64,000 nt of DNA, taken from contig JAWIIG010000038.1 of NCBI GenBank assembly GCA_033557465.1, positions 2,976,001 to 3,040,000 on the forward strand, written 5' to 3'. Below, in pieces: positions 52,185 through 62,810 of this stretch (its first letter is position 1; every line of letters begins with the position of its first letter). Both the position numbers and the translations under genes were made by a program. The notes below the pieces were generated by a model. That model had not been told where the DNA came from. It saw nothing but the letters and a program-made list of their open reading frames with translations, and did not search any database. The DNA is from Ichthyophis bannanicus. Its lineage: Eukaryota; Chordata; Amphibia; Gymnophiona; Ichthyophiidae.

Positions 52185-53115
52185 CACTATGCGGTCTACT
52201 AGCAGAGTGAATTTAGCAATCACTGAAGAATATTCCTACACTCTATTATTCTTGAGTTGAAATTTAATATAAGGGATTTTGCTTATACTTTCTCATGGGT
52301 CTCAGACTTCACAATGGCATGATGTTCCGGGTATTATATAAGCCCAGTGTTATGCCTGTTTAGCATCAATGACCCAGTTATATGCAAAATTATTCCCTTT
52401 ATCACTTTTGTCATTCAGCAACCAATATTGATATTAGAACTTTATTGTCCGCTTATCTTGTATTTTTTTTAATTCTCAGTAAAAGTTGCTCTATTCGAAT
52501 TCCATATCTTGACGTCCCAACGCTGTACTTGAAGCGCCCCCGCGTTTCACTATCCAGGTTCTTCAGGGGACCAGAAATCCTACTATAATAAATAACAAAC
52601 ATACTTCACTTATCTAAACCCAACCCTAATTAAAACTTATCATTTCTACCTTCTTAAGACAATTTTTGTAAATAGTCTTAAGAAGGTAGAAATGATAAGT
52701 TTTAATTAGGGTTGGGTTTAGATAAGTGAAGTATGTTTGTTATTTATTATAGTAGGATTTCTGGTCCCCTGAAGAACCTGGATAGTGAAACGCGGGGGCG
52801 CTTCAAGTACAGCGTTGGGACGTCAAGATATGGAATTCGAATAGAGCAACTTTTACTGAGAATTAAAAAAAATACAAGATAAGTGGACAATAAAGTTCTA
52901 ATATCAATATTGGTTGCTGAATGACAAAAGTGATAAAGGGAATAATTTTGCATATAACTGGGTCATTGATGCTAAACAGGCATAACACTGGGCTTATATA
53001 ATACACAGAACATCATGCCATTGTGAAGTCTGAGACCCATGAGAAAGTATAAGCAAAATCCCTTATATTAAATTTCAACTCAAGAATAATAGAGTGTAGG
53101 AATTTTCTTCAGTGA
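52185..53115. mobile_element. Long palindromic (foldback) insertion, 441-bp arms
   Basis: Arms 52220-52660 and 52675-53115 are reverse complements, with a 14-nt loop (52661-52674) and only a handful of mismatches (for example near 52330 and 52450). The left side has 35 extra bases (52185-52219) with no partner. A 14-bp direct repeat flanks the insertion, so it moved or was copied as a unit. A 68-codon frame appears in mirror form in both arms (52382-52588, 52747-52953), but I do not consider it a gene. It would transcribe to a near-perfect 441-bp hairpin RNA. Confidence 0.85.
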
Positions 53116-54216
53116 TCCCATTAGGTCATGACTATCTACATGCTGAGTAATTTTATTCTTTATGATGGTTTCTACCATTTTTCCCAGTACTGATGTCAGG
53201 CTCACCGGTCTGTAGTTTCCTGTATCACCCCTGGAACCCTTTTTAAAAATTGGTGTTACATTGGTGATCCTCCAATCTTCAGGTATTAGAGATGATTTTA
53301 ATGATAGTTCACAGATTACTAATAGCAGGTCTGCAATCTCGCATTTCAGTTCTTTCAACACCCTTGGATGTATACCATCCGGCCCAGGTGATTTGCTACT
53401 CTTCAGTTTATCTTATAGTTGTAATACATCTTCCCGATGTATCGATATTTCCTTCAATTCTTCCGCACCTTTAAATACCACTTCAGTCATGGGTAACATC
53501 CCTACATCTTCCTCAGTAAAGACTGAAGCAAAGAATTCATTCAATCTCTCCGCTATCGCTTTGTCACCTCTTAGTGCTCCTTTAACCCCTTTATCATCTA
53601 ATGGACCAACTGACTTTCTCACAGGTTTTTTGCTATAAATGTACTTGAAAAGGTCTTTACTTCACGTTTTTGCTTCCGCAGCAAGCTTCTTCTCAAATTC
53701 TCCCTTTGCCTGCCTTATCAATGCCTTGCATTTGACTTGCCAGTGCTTGTGCTGTTTCCAGGTTTCGTCGTTTGGCTCTTTTTTCCATTTCCTGAAAGAT
53801 GCTTTTTTGGCAACAACAGCCTCTCTGACCTCACCTTGAAACCATGCTGGCAGTTTTTTGGACTTCCTTCCACTTTTTTTAAAGCGTGGAATACTGCTGG
53901 TCTGGGCTTCCAAGATAGTATTTTTCAACAACAGCCAAGCTTGATGTACGTCTTTAACCTTTGCAACTGCTCCTTTTAGTTTTTTCTTAACTGTTTTCCT
54001 CATTTTATCATAGTCTCCCTTTCGAAAGTTAAAAGGTAATACTGTGGATTTCCTTACTATCCCTCCTCCACTAATTAAATCAAAGGTTATCATGCTATGA
54101 TCACTATTGCCAAGTGGCCCCAACAACCTTATCTCTTGCACTAGATCTGGTGTTCCACTAAGGACTAGGTCTAATATGGCTTCCCCTCTGGTCGGTTCAT
54201 GAACCAGCTGCTCCAA
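53116..54216 (-). pseudogene. CR1 copy 2 ORF2: endonuclease end and RT start
   Basis: 53662-54216 carries the last endonuclease motif and the basic linker. 53413-53622 and 53080-53361 carry ISIHREDVLQL, then VTPIFKKGSRGDTGNYRPVS and the MVETIIKNKITQHVDSH block. Frameshifts and stops separate them. Confidence 0.8.
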
Positions 54217-54268
54217 GAAGCAGTCATTTATTTCATCTAAGAACTTTATCTCCCTATCATGTCCTGAC

Positions 54269-54900
54269 GTGTAGGTATGCAGCCATCACTGCCATGCACT
54301 TTGTGAAGACTCTTGGGGCAGGGGCGAGTCTGAAGGGAAGTGCTTTGTATTGCTACTGTGTTCCCTGAAAGGTGAAGCATAGATATTTCCTGTGTCCTGG
54401 ATGGATGAGGATATGTGTGTATGCTTCATTTAGATCTAGAGAACAGAGCCAGTCCTGACTCTGGAGGTAGAAGAGTCCTAAGAGAGATCATCTTGAACTT
54501 TTCCCAGACTAGAAACCTGTTGAGGTTTCTGAGGTCCAGAATGGACTTGTATCCTCTGATTTTCTTTGGAATGAGAAAGTATGGAGAGTAGAAACCCATT
54601 CCCTGCTGGGATGTTGGGACATTCTCTATGGGGCCTTGAGACAGAAGAGAAGATACCTCGTCCTGTAGGACAGCAGTGAGTGGAGGTTGAGTTTGAAATT
54701 CCCCCATGAAAGTGGAGGGGGTAGAGTTTGCAGATGAAGTCTGTACCTCTCCTGGACTATGTTTAATGTCTCCTGCTCTGAGGTGATGAGGTACCATCTG
54801 TGGGTTTAGTGACACAGGCTGCATGCTATATAGAGGGGGTGGGAGTCCTCCAGAGGCGGGGTGGCAATGTTCTCTAGAAACCCCTACCCCTTGCATCATA
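54269..54900 (-). pseudogene. DIRS-D reverse transcriptase, N-terminal part
   Basis: 54426-54899 contains GFYSPYFLIPKKIRGYKSIL, LDLRNLNRFLVWEKFKM and the start of motif A. Below it, about 54269-54425 reads as RT up to motif B (ALPFRLAPAPRVFTKC-like in shifted frame). It is interrupted by CR1 at 54268. Confidence 0.78.
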
Positions 54901-56830
54901 CCAGGCGCAGTCTGTGGTTATGAAGCTGGTTGAGGTAAAGCCACTTGTGGTTTCTTCTGCTGCTTAGGAAGCTGTTGCCTCTTTTGTGGGGCTTGACCCT
55001 GGTACTGAGAAGCAGGAGGATAAGAAGTATAGAATGTCTTCTTATTGTAGAAAGACTTCTTTGAAGCTGTCTTTTTTCTAGCAGGGTTAACTGTTGTTCT
55101 AGACAGTCTCTTTAGAGTAGTGTTTTCTGACTCTGAGAGGTCTTATCTTGCCAGTCTTTGCCAAAATGGTTTTCACCTGTGCAAGGTATGTTGCCCAGCT
55201 TATCTTGAACCCACTGTTCAAGATCTGAGGCCTGAAGCCATGCATTTCTGCAGGCACCAATGCATATTGCTGAGGCCCTGCTTGTGAATTCAAAAGCATC
55301 GAAGGTGGCCCTATTGATAAACTTTGATACATTTTGGCTATGTTTGACTAGGGTGAAATAGTCCCCCCTCTTGTCATCTAGGAGGAGAGGGCAAAGGCCT
55401 TGAGATTTCTGAACATCTCTTTGAGGAACATTCCCATATACAGTATATAGGAGTTGATTCTAGCAGAGAGCATGGATGTTTGGAAGCAACGACGTCCAAA
55501 GGCATCGAGGGATCTCAATTCCCTACCTGAAGTGTTTGAGGAGTGGTCTTCGAGCTTTTGATTTGATCATCGCCAATTCAACCACCATGGAATGGTGGGG
55601 AGCCGTGGTTTTTGGAAGCTGGAACACTTCAGTACCCAATACATGGTATTGAGGAATTGACTGTGAGGGGAGACCGTGAGAGAAGTCTCCCACATCCAGA
55701 GCATAAGATCATGAAGGATGTGGTGCACCATCAGAGAGGCTGCCTCTTTGGGTGCTGTTGAGTACTGGAGGATCTCCAATTCCTCTGCCCTTGGTTCCTT
55801 TTCTGATGTTACTGTGATGGAGAAACCCTTGGCTAGGTCTTGAATGAATTCTCGGAAGGACATGTCTTCTGGAGGCGTCATGCATCACTGTTGTGGTGGG
55901 GAAGGCTCTGAAGAGAGATCCTGGGGACCCCTGGAATCAAGCAACTCTGCAACTGAAGCACTGGAATCAGAATCAGAGGACTCGAAGTATCAACAAGTAT
56001 GATGCTTGCCCAAAGTTAAATGTCGGTACCGATGCTCTGAGGTATCGGCTTCGGTGAGCCATTTGGATTGGATACCGATATCGGAGATGGTTTTAAGGGA
56101 GGGCATATGTGGCAGCGAAGTTGATGCCATCTGCATTAGCCCTGATGTCATGCCAGCAACTCGTGTGGATGTCGGTGTCGGTACTGGTATCGGTATCAAC
56201 AGGGCAGTACCTGGAGCAAAGAGCTTTATAGGTACCGAGGCTGCCAGGAGAGCTTCTGGCAGCCTCTGCTTAAGCTCTGCTTGATGGCCATTATGCGCTG
56301 GTCTAGCAAGGTTGCCGATGCTTGGGTATCAGTTGCGGGTACTTGCGCTACTGTCCCAGAGCATGGCACCAGTAGCTCTCTGGAAGATGAAGCCTCAGGA
56401 GCATCCTTGAACTCCTCTATGGCTTTGGAGGACAAGGCCTCCTACCGGGGCTGTTTGGCAGGCCAATACACCTCCAATGCATCGCTCAAGAGATCTTGAT
56501 GCTTTGAATGAGATCTACCCCGGGAGGTTTTGTCCTACTTCAATGCAGACTTTTGCTTAGACTCGGAGGATACCTGGGATCCATGAGAGGAGGATTAGGC
56601 CTTCGACAAAGTGGATACCAACAATACCGTGTCCGAGGCGAAGAGTGTCCCAAATTTAGAAGCCCGGTTCTGTAGGTCTCTCTGTCATTTTCTGACAGAG
56701 AGGACAATATTTTTGTTGGTGGTCTGGGCCAAGGCATTTTAAACACCAGTCATGTGTGTCAGTCACTGAGATGGTGCTGGCACACTTAGAACATTTTTTT
56801 GAAACCACTAGCTGGTTTCTCCATGCCTTC
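54900..56830 (-). pseudogene. DIRS-D gag (broken)
   Basis: Recognisable parts: the zinc-finger start near 56740-56810, the repeat LPHMPSLKTISDIG near 56100, MSFREFIQDLAKGFSITVTS and AEELEILQYSTAPKEA in 55567-55881, and the C-terminal region with NIPCTGENHFGKD-like and basic blocks (55080-55250). Many stops and shifts. Confidence 0.72.
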
Positions 56831-57059
56831 TAAGGATGGAAAGGCTATGGTAGGCTTAAGGCCTAAGAATGTGTCACCCGAGAGGTTTTTTTTTTAAAAA
56901 TCTAGTTTAAAGAAAAAAGAAAAAGAATAAGGGAACCGGCGATGTCTTCAATGGTGCCAGTGTCAACAGGAAGGCAGAGGTGCTATCCACAAAAAAATTA
57001 AGTTTTTTCTGCGGTGACAGGATTTGCTTCCTATTTGCTCCACGGAAAATGAAGAACTG

Positions 57060-57218
57060 AAGAGAGGGAGTCTGAAAGGCAGGAAGGTAGTTGCACAGGC
57101 ACAGTGGAGTACTCCCAAAAGCTTTCCAATTGGACACTGGGGAGCGTTCCCGCACAGGCTCCATCTGTACTGATGTCACCCATATATGAAGACTACATTC
57201 CTGCTTGTTCCTGAAGAT
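57060..57218 (-). repeat. DIRS-D ITR (element 5' end)
   Basis: Inverted to 47649-47815; ends gttcctgaagat. The central palindrome has decayed (ctccatctgtactgatgtca). Confidence 0.78.
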
Positions 57219-57224
57219 AGAGAG

Positions 57225-57485
57225 TGGTCAGAACTGCCTTGGGAAGTGAGACTTCGTCAATGTGCATATGGAGGGGAATAAGGAATTGGAGCTGCTGTAG
57301 GGAGAATGGGGCTTTAGAGATGCTACAGAGGGATAGTTGGAGGAATTGAAGCTGCTGCATTGGAAGGGGAGGGGGTTTGGATAATATGCTGTGGGGCTGT
57401 AGGGGAGAGGGTTGAGTCCAGAGTCACTATAGGCGGGAACCCAAGATCAGGACAATGATGAGGGGGGCCCAACCTATAGTGTTGA
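57225..57485 (+). repeat. Direct repeat, copy 1
   Basis: About 260 bp repeated at 57995-58263 with about 90% identity (for example gtcaatgtgcatatggaggg, ggataatatgctg, cccaacctatagtg). No coding potential recognised. Confidence 0.75.
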
Positions 57486-57994
57486 ATTTCATATAGGGAA
57501 TCCATGTCTCATTACCAGTTTATGGACATTGCCATTTATACCTGCCCCTAGGCACAAATAAGTGCTCACTGAGAGGGGCAGCTGTGAATACCAAGGTTGG
57601 GACCCCTGCTCCTCGACCACTGCCCTATCTTAGTTCCTCTTCATGCCAATTCCGGACTCAAACCCCTTGCCAAATCTTATAGCACACTATCTAAGCCTCC
57701 CTTCCCTCCTCCATCCCACAGCAATTCCGATCCCCCCAATCACTCCCTGCAACAGCTCCTATCCCCATTCCCATCCATAAGTTCATTCACCAAGCCCCTT
57801 CCCCCAAGAAGCTCCAATCCTCCAACTCTTGCTGAGCACATGGTCTGATCCAAAATGGTGCTAATACCTACTCATTCCTGCTTCCGCAAACCACCAATGA
57901 CGCCCGGTAAGCCTGGGGTGGGGATCAGGGAGTGGAGGGTAGGTGGTCTGCCGGTAGGCCTCTAAGGGCTGTTGAGGGGTTGGATCAAGGGGGG
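57486..57994. other. Spacer between direct repeats
   Basis: C-rich sequence (57600-57850), nothing recognised. Confidence 0.4.
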
Positions 57995-58263
57995 CAGTGG
58001 ATCAGAGCTGCCTTGGGAAGCGAGACTTTGTCAATGTGCATATGGAGGGGAATATGGAATTGGAGCTGCTGTAGGGAGAATGGGGCTTTGCAGCTGCTGC
58101 AGAGGGATAGTTGGAAGAATTGAAGCTGCTGTGTTGGAAGAGGAGGGGGGCTAGGATAATATGCTGCGGGGCTGTAGGGGAGAGGATTGCGTCCAGAGTC
58201 AGTACAGGTGGGAACCCAAGGTCAAGACAATTATGGGGAGGGGCCCAACCTATAGTGCTGAAC
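57995..58263 (+). repeat. Direct repeat, copy 2
   Basis: Second copy, offset about 771 bp from the first. Confidence 0.75.
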
Positions 58264-58680
58264 CGAGTATTTCTTCATCATGGGAGCAACAATTTTAAAG
58301 AGGCTGCCCCCACAACATAGTTGTGGTCAACATTAATGGCACCCTTATCCATTATCTCCTACATAAGTGGCCAGTGAAATAGCTCTGGACTATATATGCA
58401 CAAATATTTAACACAGAAAAAACAAACAAAAAAAACCAAGATCAATTAAAAAAGGAAATGGTATAAAAACTGGGACACTGCCAGAATATGATTATTCAAT
58501 GAAAAAGAATAAACCTCTGCTACGAATTTCTTATGTTGGAATGTTTATCATGAAGCCGTAAAGCCTCTCCTTTTAATATTTTATCAAGTGTACTAGACAC
58601 CTCTAATGTTTCCAACACAAATATTTGTGAAAACACTTAGAACACCTATAGAAGACATTAGAAAGCAAAAACTTGCATTT
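58264..58680. other. Intronic spacer
   Basis: AT-rich; nothing recognised. Confidence 0.4.
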
Positions 58681-58834
58681 AGAGCCTGTTAATCCTTCAA
58701 GCTCTGTCTCAACGCTCAAAAGGACATCCGTTAATTCAAAATGGGAGCTTAGAGAATTTGAGAGTCATACACATTTTGGATTACCGGATGTCCTTTTGAG
58801 CATTAAGACAGAGCTTTAAGGATTAATAGGCTCT
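58681..58834 (+). mobile_element. MITE with 50-bp terminal inverted repeats
   Basis: 58681-58730 (agagcctgttaatccttcaa…ggacatccg) pairs with 58785-58834. Total 154 bp. The superfamily is unknown; flanks are t/a-rich with possible TA duplication. Confidence 0.75.
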
Positions 58835-58837
58835 AAA

Positions 58838-59130
58838 GCCGGGGTCTCAAACACGTGGCCCTCGGGCCAATTTGGCCCAGCGTGTTAAGCAGCTGGCCGG
58901 TAGATTTTAAAAAACCCAAACTTGCTGCTGCTGCCGCCGCCGCCGTGGCAGCGGCAGAATCAAGCGTCCCATGGCGCCCCCTCTGCCCGGCAGAGTCCTC
59001 CCTGCAGCATCAGCTCCAAAAGTGGCGGCTTTCAGAGCCGCGAAGAGAGAGAGTTTCTCTCTCGCGGCTCTGGCTTCAAGAGTGCGTGTGTGTATCAAAC
59101 AAATCAGGGATCATAGAGGTGGGGGCAGTC
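58838..59130 (+). mobile_element. hAT-like element end or fragment
   Basis: Starts ggggtctcaaacacgtggcc, then ctcgggccaatttggccc, which closely resembles the terminal sequence of Charlie-type hAT elements. GCC repeats (58922-58950) and an inverted gagagagagtttctctctcg hairpin (near 59045) follow. The other end is not found. Confidence 0.5.
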
Positions 59131-59747
59131 TAGAGGGAGCTCTTCCATTGTTAATGGATCAGCAACGGGAGTGGGGGCTATTTCTTGAACATCATCCAAA
59201 TGGCAGTTTCAAAGATGGAGAGCCTGAGTTCTGGTGCGCTATCTTTGCATGATATTCCTGGCTGCAACAACACAGAAAATAATTTACCATAGACTGTGTT
59301 ATTGCTGTTGTAAACCTTTCCTACTCTCTAACAGTGATGAATTAAGGAAAAGTGTAATTCAGCCATAGGAAAGAGAAAGATAAAAGGGTTGATGAGGTTA
59401 ATCAACTGCTGCTGAAAAATAGACTTGAGGTAAAAAAAAGAGGAATGGGATTGGTAGAGCACCTTTGGACAATCATGGCTGCATAATCAAAAACAAACCT
59501 AGAGGTTTATCATTTCAACAAATTATAAAAGAAGATGACTGAGAGGCTGGAAAAATTCTGACTGCTGTAATTTGTTTTATTTCACCTTTACCTCTAAAGG
59601 CTCTACAATAAAATCTTCACTAGTGCAGGACCTTTAAAAAGATCCTGGCAACGTTTACTATTTAACTAAAAGTGGCTGAGGATATGGGCACCACTTTCAA
59701 AAGCAAGGAATGTCCAAAGTGATAGTGAACAGCTGTGTGTAACTTAC
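59131..59747. other. RASGRF2 intron
   Basis: No recognised repeats; adjoins exon A. Confidence 0.4.
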
Positions 59748-59814
59748 ACTCATCATCACTAGCTTCCGATTCCTCAATCAGTGTGCATTCTATTAAAGAG
59801 AGCACTCCCCCTGT
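59748..59814 (-). CDS. RASGRF2: RASGRF2 orthologue, coding exon A (PH2 domain)
   Basis: A 67-bp internal coding exon read on the minus strand. It encodes 22 codons beginning TGGVLSLIECTLIEE and ending SEASDDE, plus one base of the next codon. A polypyrimidine tract and acceptor (cttctttctacag) precede it, and a consensus donor (gtaagt) follows at 59742-59747. The peptide matches my knowledge of vertebrate RASGRF2, the Ras/Rac guanine-nucleotide exchange factor, in the second PH domain after the DH domain. The exon ends in phase 1, which is exactly completed by exon B (AG T|CA gives Ser). RASGRF1 is the alternative, but its residues here differ more as I recall them. The next exon upstream lies beyond the window. 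Confidence 0.88.
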
Positions 59815-59999
59815 CTGTAGAAAGAAGAAAAAAATACATGAATCATTTCTTCTCCATAAGTTCTTACAATCTGCTTTATATTTCATTTACATGATGAAAA
59901 ATTCTACATTTCTAAAACTTTTAAAGGCTAATTATATATTTTCAAAGGTAATTTGTTCAGAAGACAATGCTTTGCTAACAATTTTTTTTTAATTACTAA

Positions 60000-60101
60000 G
60001 GGGTATATTTACAAAGCAGCAGTAGCAGCCTACATGCGATATCGGAGCTGTGGCCCCGTTATCACACGGAGGCCGCTACTGCTGCTTTGTAACCATACCC
60101 C
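60000..60101 (+). mobile_element. Harbinger-like MITE, 102 bp
   Basis: ggggtatatttacaaagcag and its inverted partner (gctgctttgtaaccataccc), flanked by TAA on both sides (59997-59999, 60102-60104). Same family as 24619-24687. Confidence 0.72.
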
Positions 60102-60258
60102 TAAATTGCCCTCCCATTATGTGAGCAAAAGTGGGTGAATAAGCCTTGCAAGCAGGCAGTTTTACTTGTATTTGGGAGAGGCATTTTCAAGGGTGGAATC
60201 TGGGCAGAGTTTTCATTTACACATGCTTTTAGATTTTAAAAAGCATACATGTCCAATT

Positions 60259-60455
60259 AGCATAGTTACTCACCTGTAACAGGTGATCTCCGGGAACAGC
60301 AGGAATTTAGTCCTCACATATGGGTATCGTCGGTACCGACGGAGCCTGTGCTGGAACGCTCCCCAGCATCCAATTAGAAAGCTTTTGGGAGCATCCCACA
60401 GAGCCTGCGTGCTGCCTTCCCGCCTTTCCCAACTGCCTCTCTCCAGTTGAGTTTT
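60259..60455 (+). repeat. DIRS-E ITR (element 3' end) with 27-nt extension
   Basis: Extension 60259-60285 with CACCTGTAACAGGTG; coding strand CAG|GTGAGT at 60268-60276. It includes cgtcggtaccgacgg. Confidence 0.8.
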
Positions 60456-60534
60456 AAAGCTGAGACAAAAAGAGAGGGAGGGAAAGAAAAGAGATAGATA
60501 GAGAGATACAACTCCTAGGGGAGATGGGTGGGTT

Positions 60535-60635
60535 CTGAGGACTAAATTCCTGCTGTTCCCGGAGATCACCTGTTACAGGTGAGTAACTATGCTATCTCCA
60601 GGAACAAGCAGGAATGTAGTCATCACATATGGGGA
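60535..60635 (+). repeat. DIRS-E internal complementary region
   Basis: Reverse complement of the left end through gtgagtaactatgct, then atctccaggaacaagcagga, the presumed complement of the unseen right end. Confidence 0.82.
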
Positions 60636-60749
60636 CTCCCTAGCTTTAGGTGCCAGGGAGAGACCCCAGAAGTTGTGTGTCCCTGAACAGGGCTCCACTT
60701 CCCCCCATGGATCTCTGGCATCCTACCAGGGATGGTGGGTAGGAGTTGA

Positions 60750-62000
60750 TTAGGTATGGAACAGGTGTTGGAGAACAGCCTGACCAAACAAGGCATCCCG
60801 GCGGGAGTCCCTGTCCAAGCAGTAATGGGCTTTGAAGGTATGAACTGAGGCCCAAGTGGCTGCTCGACAGATGTCGTCGATAGACACAGAGTGCAGATGA
60901 GCCATTGAGGCAGCCATGGCTCTCACATTGTGAGCTGTGACATGGCCCTCCAGAGAAAGGTTCTTACTCTGAAAGGCGAAGGAAATACACTGAGCAATCC
61001 AGTTAGAAAGTGTTCTCTTGGAGACTGGAAGTCCCAAATGAGAAGGATCAAAAGCAACAAAGAGTTGAGAGGACTTTCTATGTTGCTGTGTTCTTTGCAA
61101 GTAAAAGGCTAAAGCTCTTTTACAGTCCAAGGTATGAAGATTCCTCTCTGCATTTGATGCATGAGGCCTTGGAAAAAACAGAGGTAGGTAGACCGCTTGG
61201 TTCAGATGAAAAAGTGAGACCACCTTTGGCATAAATTGTGGATGAGTCCTAAGGACTACCTTGTCATGATGGAACCTTGTATAAGGTGGATCAGCTACTA
61301 GCGCTTGCAACTCACTAATGCGGCGTGCTGATGTGATTGCAATGAGAAAGATAACCTTTCAAGAAAGGAATTTCAAGGAGGTAGTAGCTAAAGGTTCGAA
61401 AGGTGGCTTCATGAGCTGCCCAAGAACCAGGTTTAAGTCCCATGCCACCGGTGGTGGCCTAATGGGAGGCTTAGTTAAAAGAAGGCCTCTCATAAATCTT
61501 GCTATAAGAGGATGAGAGGAAATAGGCTGTCCATTTAGAGGCTTAAAGGAAGCTGCAATAGCACACAAATGGACTCTTACTGAATTAGTCTTAAGACCTG
61601 CATTGGATAAATGAAGGAGATACTCCAGCAAGGATTCCATAGGTATCACAAGGGGGTTAAGACCCTTTTGCGAACACCATATGGTAAACCTTTTCCACTT
61701 GAAAGCATAAGAGCGTCTTGTGGAAGGTTTCCTGGAAGCAAAAATAATATATTTTACTTGCTGAGGGAGATTAAGATTATGGAGATCTAGGCCTTCAGCA
61801 ACCAAGCCCTGAGATGCAGAGACTGGGGATTGGGATGCCATAACATTCCGTCCTCCTGAGATAGGAGATCTGGAGCAGACCCTAACTCCAGGGAGGGAGC
61901 TTGAGAGAGATGTAGAAACAGAGGGTACCACACTTGCCGTGGCCAATGTGGAGCTATGGGAATCATATGGCCTCTGTCTCTCTGAAGTTTGAACAGGGTT
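60750..62000 (-). pseudogene. DIRS-E tyrosine recombinase with one premature stop
   Basis: The N-terminal part above 61359 has PSTRRSYAFKWKRFTIWC and NSVRVHLCAIAASFKPLNG. A TGA sits at about 61356-61358 where relatives have a Trp codon (FLSWK). In the same frame below it are ITSARR, QALVADPPYTRFHHDKVVL, VTAHNVRAMAASMAHLHS and ICRAATWASVHTFKAHYCLD (Tyr). Apart from this single stop the frame looks open from above 61700 to 60750. Confidence 0.82.
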
Positions 62001-62810
62001 TTGGGAATTAGGTGAATGGGTGGAAAGGCATACAGGAAGTCTTGACCCCAGTAAAGGAGGAAAGCATCCCTGGCCTGAGAGCCCTGAACCGGAATTCTGG
62101 AACAGAACCAGGGAAGATAGGCATTCCACGGACTTGCAAAGAGGTCTATGTCCGGGGTTCCTCAAAGTTGAAATATCCTGGCCACCTGGTCTGCATGCAG
62201 AGACCACTCGTGTGGAAGCAGAACTCGACTGAGTCTGTCTGCCCAAAAGTTTTGAATGCCTGGAAGGTACACTGGCAGAAGATGAATCTGATGCTCTCTG
62301 GCGAGGGCCCATAGTCGCAAAGCTTCGTTGCAAAGCGACAGAGAGCCTGTTCCCCCCTGCTTGTTCACATAGAACATGCTACTTGATTGTCCGTATGAAT
62401 GAGGACTGCCTTGTAGCTGAGCAGGGTGTGGAACACTCGCAGAGCAAGGAAGATTGCTCTGAGCTCCAAGAGATTGATATGTAGATAACTCTCCTGTGGA
62501 GACCAGGTGCCCTGGGTGGAGACGTCTTGCAGATGAGCTCCCCAACCCATTGGAGAAGCATTTGTTGTGAGAGTTGCTTGGGGTAAGGGTTGTTGAAAAG
62601 GGGACCCCAGCAACAGGTTTTGAGTGGACTTCCACCACTGGAGGGACAAAATAAGGTGACTTGTGTTTGCTATTTTGTCTGACAGGCATCCTGATGCCTG
62701 GGTCCATTGGGTGGATAAAGTCCACTGAGCTGCCCTCATATGGAGGCGAGCATAGGGAACCACATGCACAGTAAATGCCATGTGGCCTAGTAGTTGTAAC
62801 ATTTCTCAAG
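62000..62810 (-). pseudogene. DIRS-E RNase H and following region
   Basis: 62365-62802 has LLGHMAFTVHVVPYARLHMR, LTTNASPMGWGAH (Asn at the first acidic position), INLLELRAIFLALRVF (Glu) and IHTDNQVACSM (Asp), with a shift after it. The rest (MFYVNKQGGTGSLSLCNEAL, VYLPGIQNFWADRLSRVLLP) lies in another frame (62162-62400). Confidence 0.8.

Larger units (their letters stand above)
50811..54268 (-). mobile_element. CR1 LINE, 5'-truncated, carrying a palindrome
   Basis: The minus strand starts in the endonuclease (54216: VHEPTRGEAILDLVLSGTPD, NSDHSMITFDL) and runs through RT to the 3' end at 50811 (taagaacataagaacataag). It is closely similar to the copy at 2804-14620 but without DIRS-B. A palindromic insertion occupies 52185-53115. 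5' truncation near 54268 is typical of CR1. Confidence 0.87.
47622..57218 (-). mobile_element. DIRS-D: DIRS element interrupted by L2 and CR1
   Basis: Ends agtgtagttactcacctg (47622) and ttcctgaagat (57218). Removing the CR1 (50811-54268) and L2 (48790-49146) leaves about 5.8 kb, the size of DIRS-C. Gene order on the minus strand is gag, RT, RNase H, recombinase, then ICR. All genes are damaged. Confidence 0.87.

Noticed and set aside
52382..52953. Identical 68-codon frames on both strands as a conserved small gene
   Set aside because: Mirror images produced by the palindrome.
52220..53115. Palindrome as an assembly inversion artefact
   Set aside because: Arms carry mismatches, one side has unpaired sequence, and a 14-bp target duplication flanks it; an artefact would not produce these.
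58855..59252. Ala-rich and Ser-rich frames near 58.9-59.2 kb as first exons of a gene
   Set aside because: They arise from GCC repeats and a hAT-like end; frames in all directions are open because of composition.
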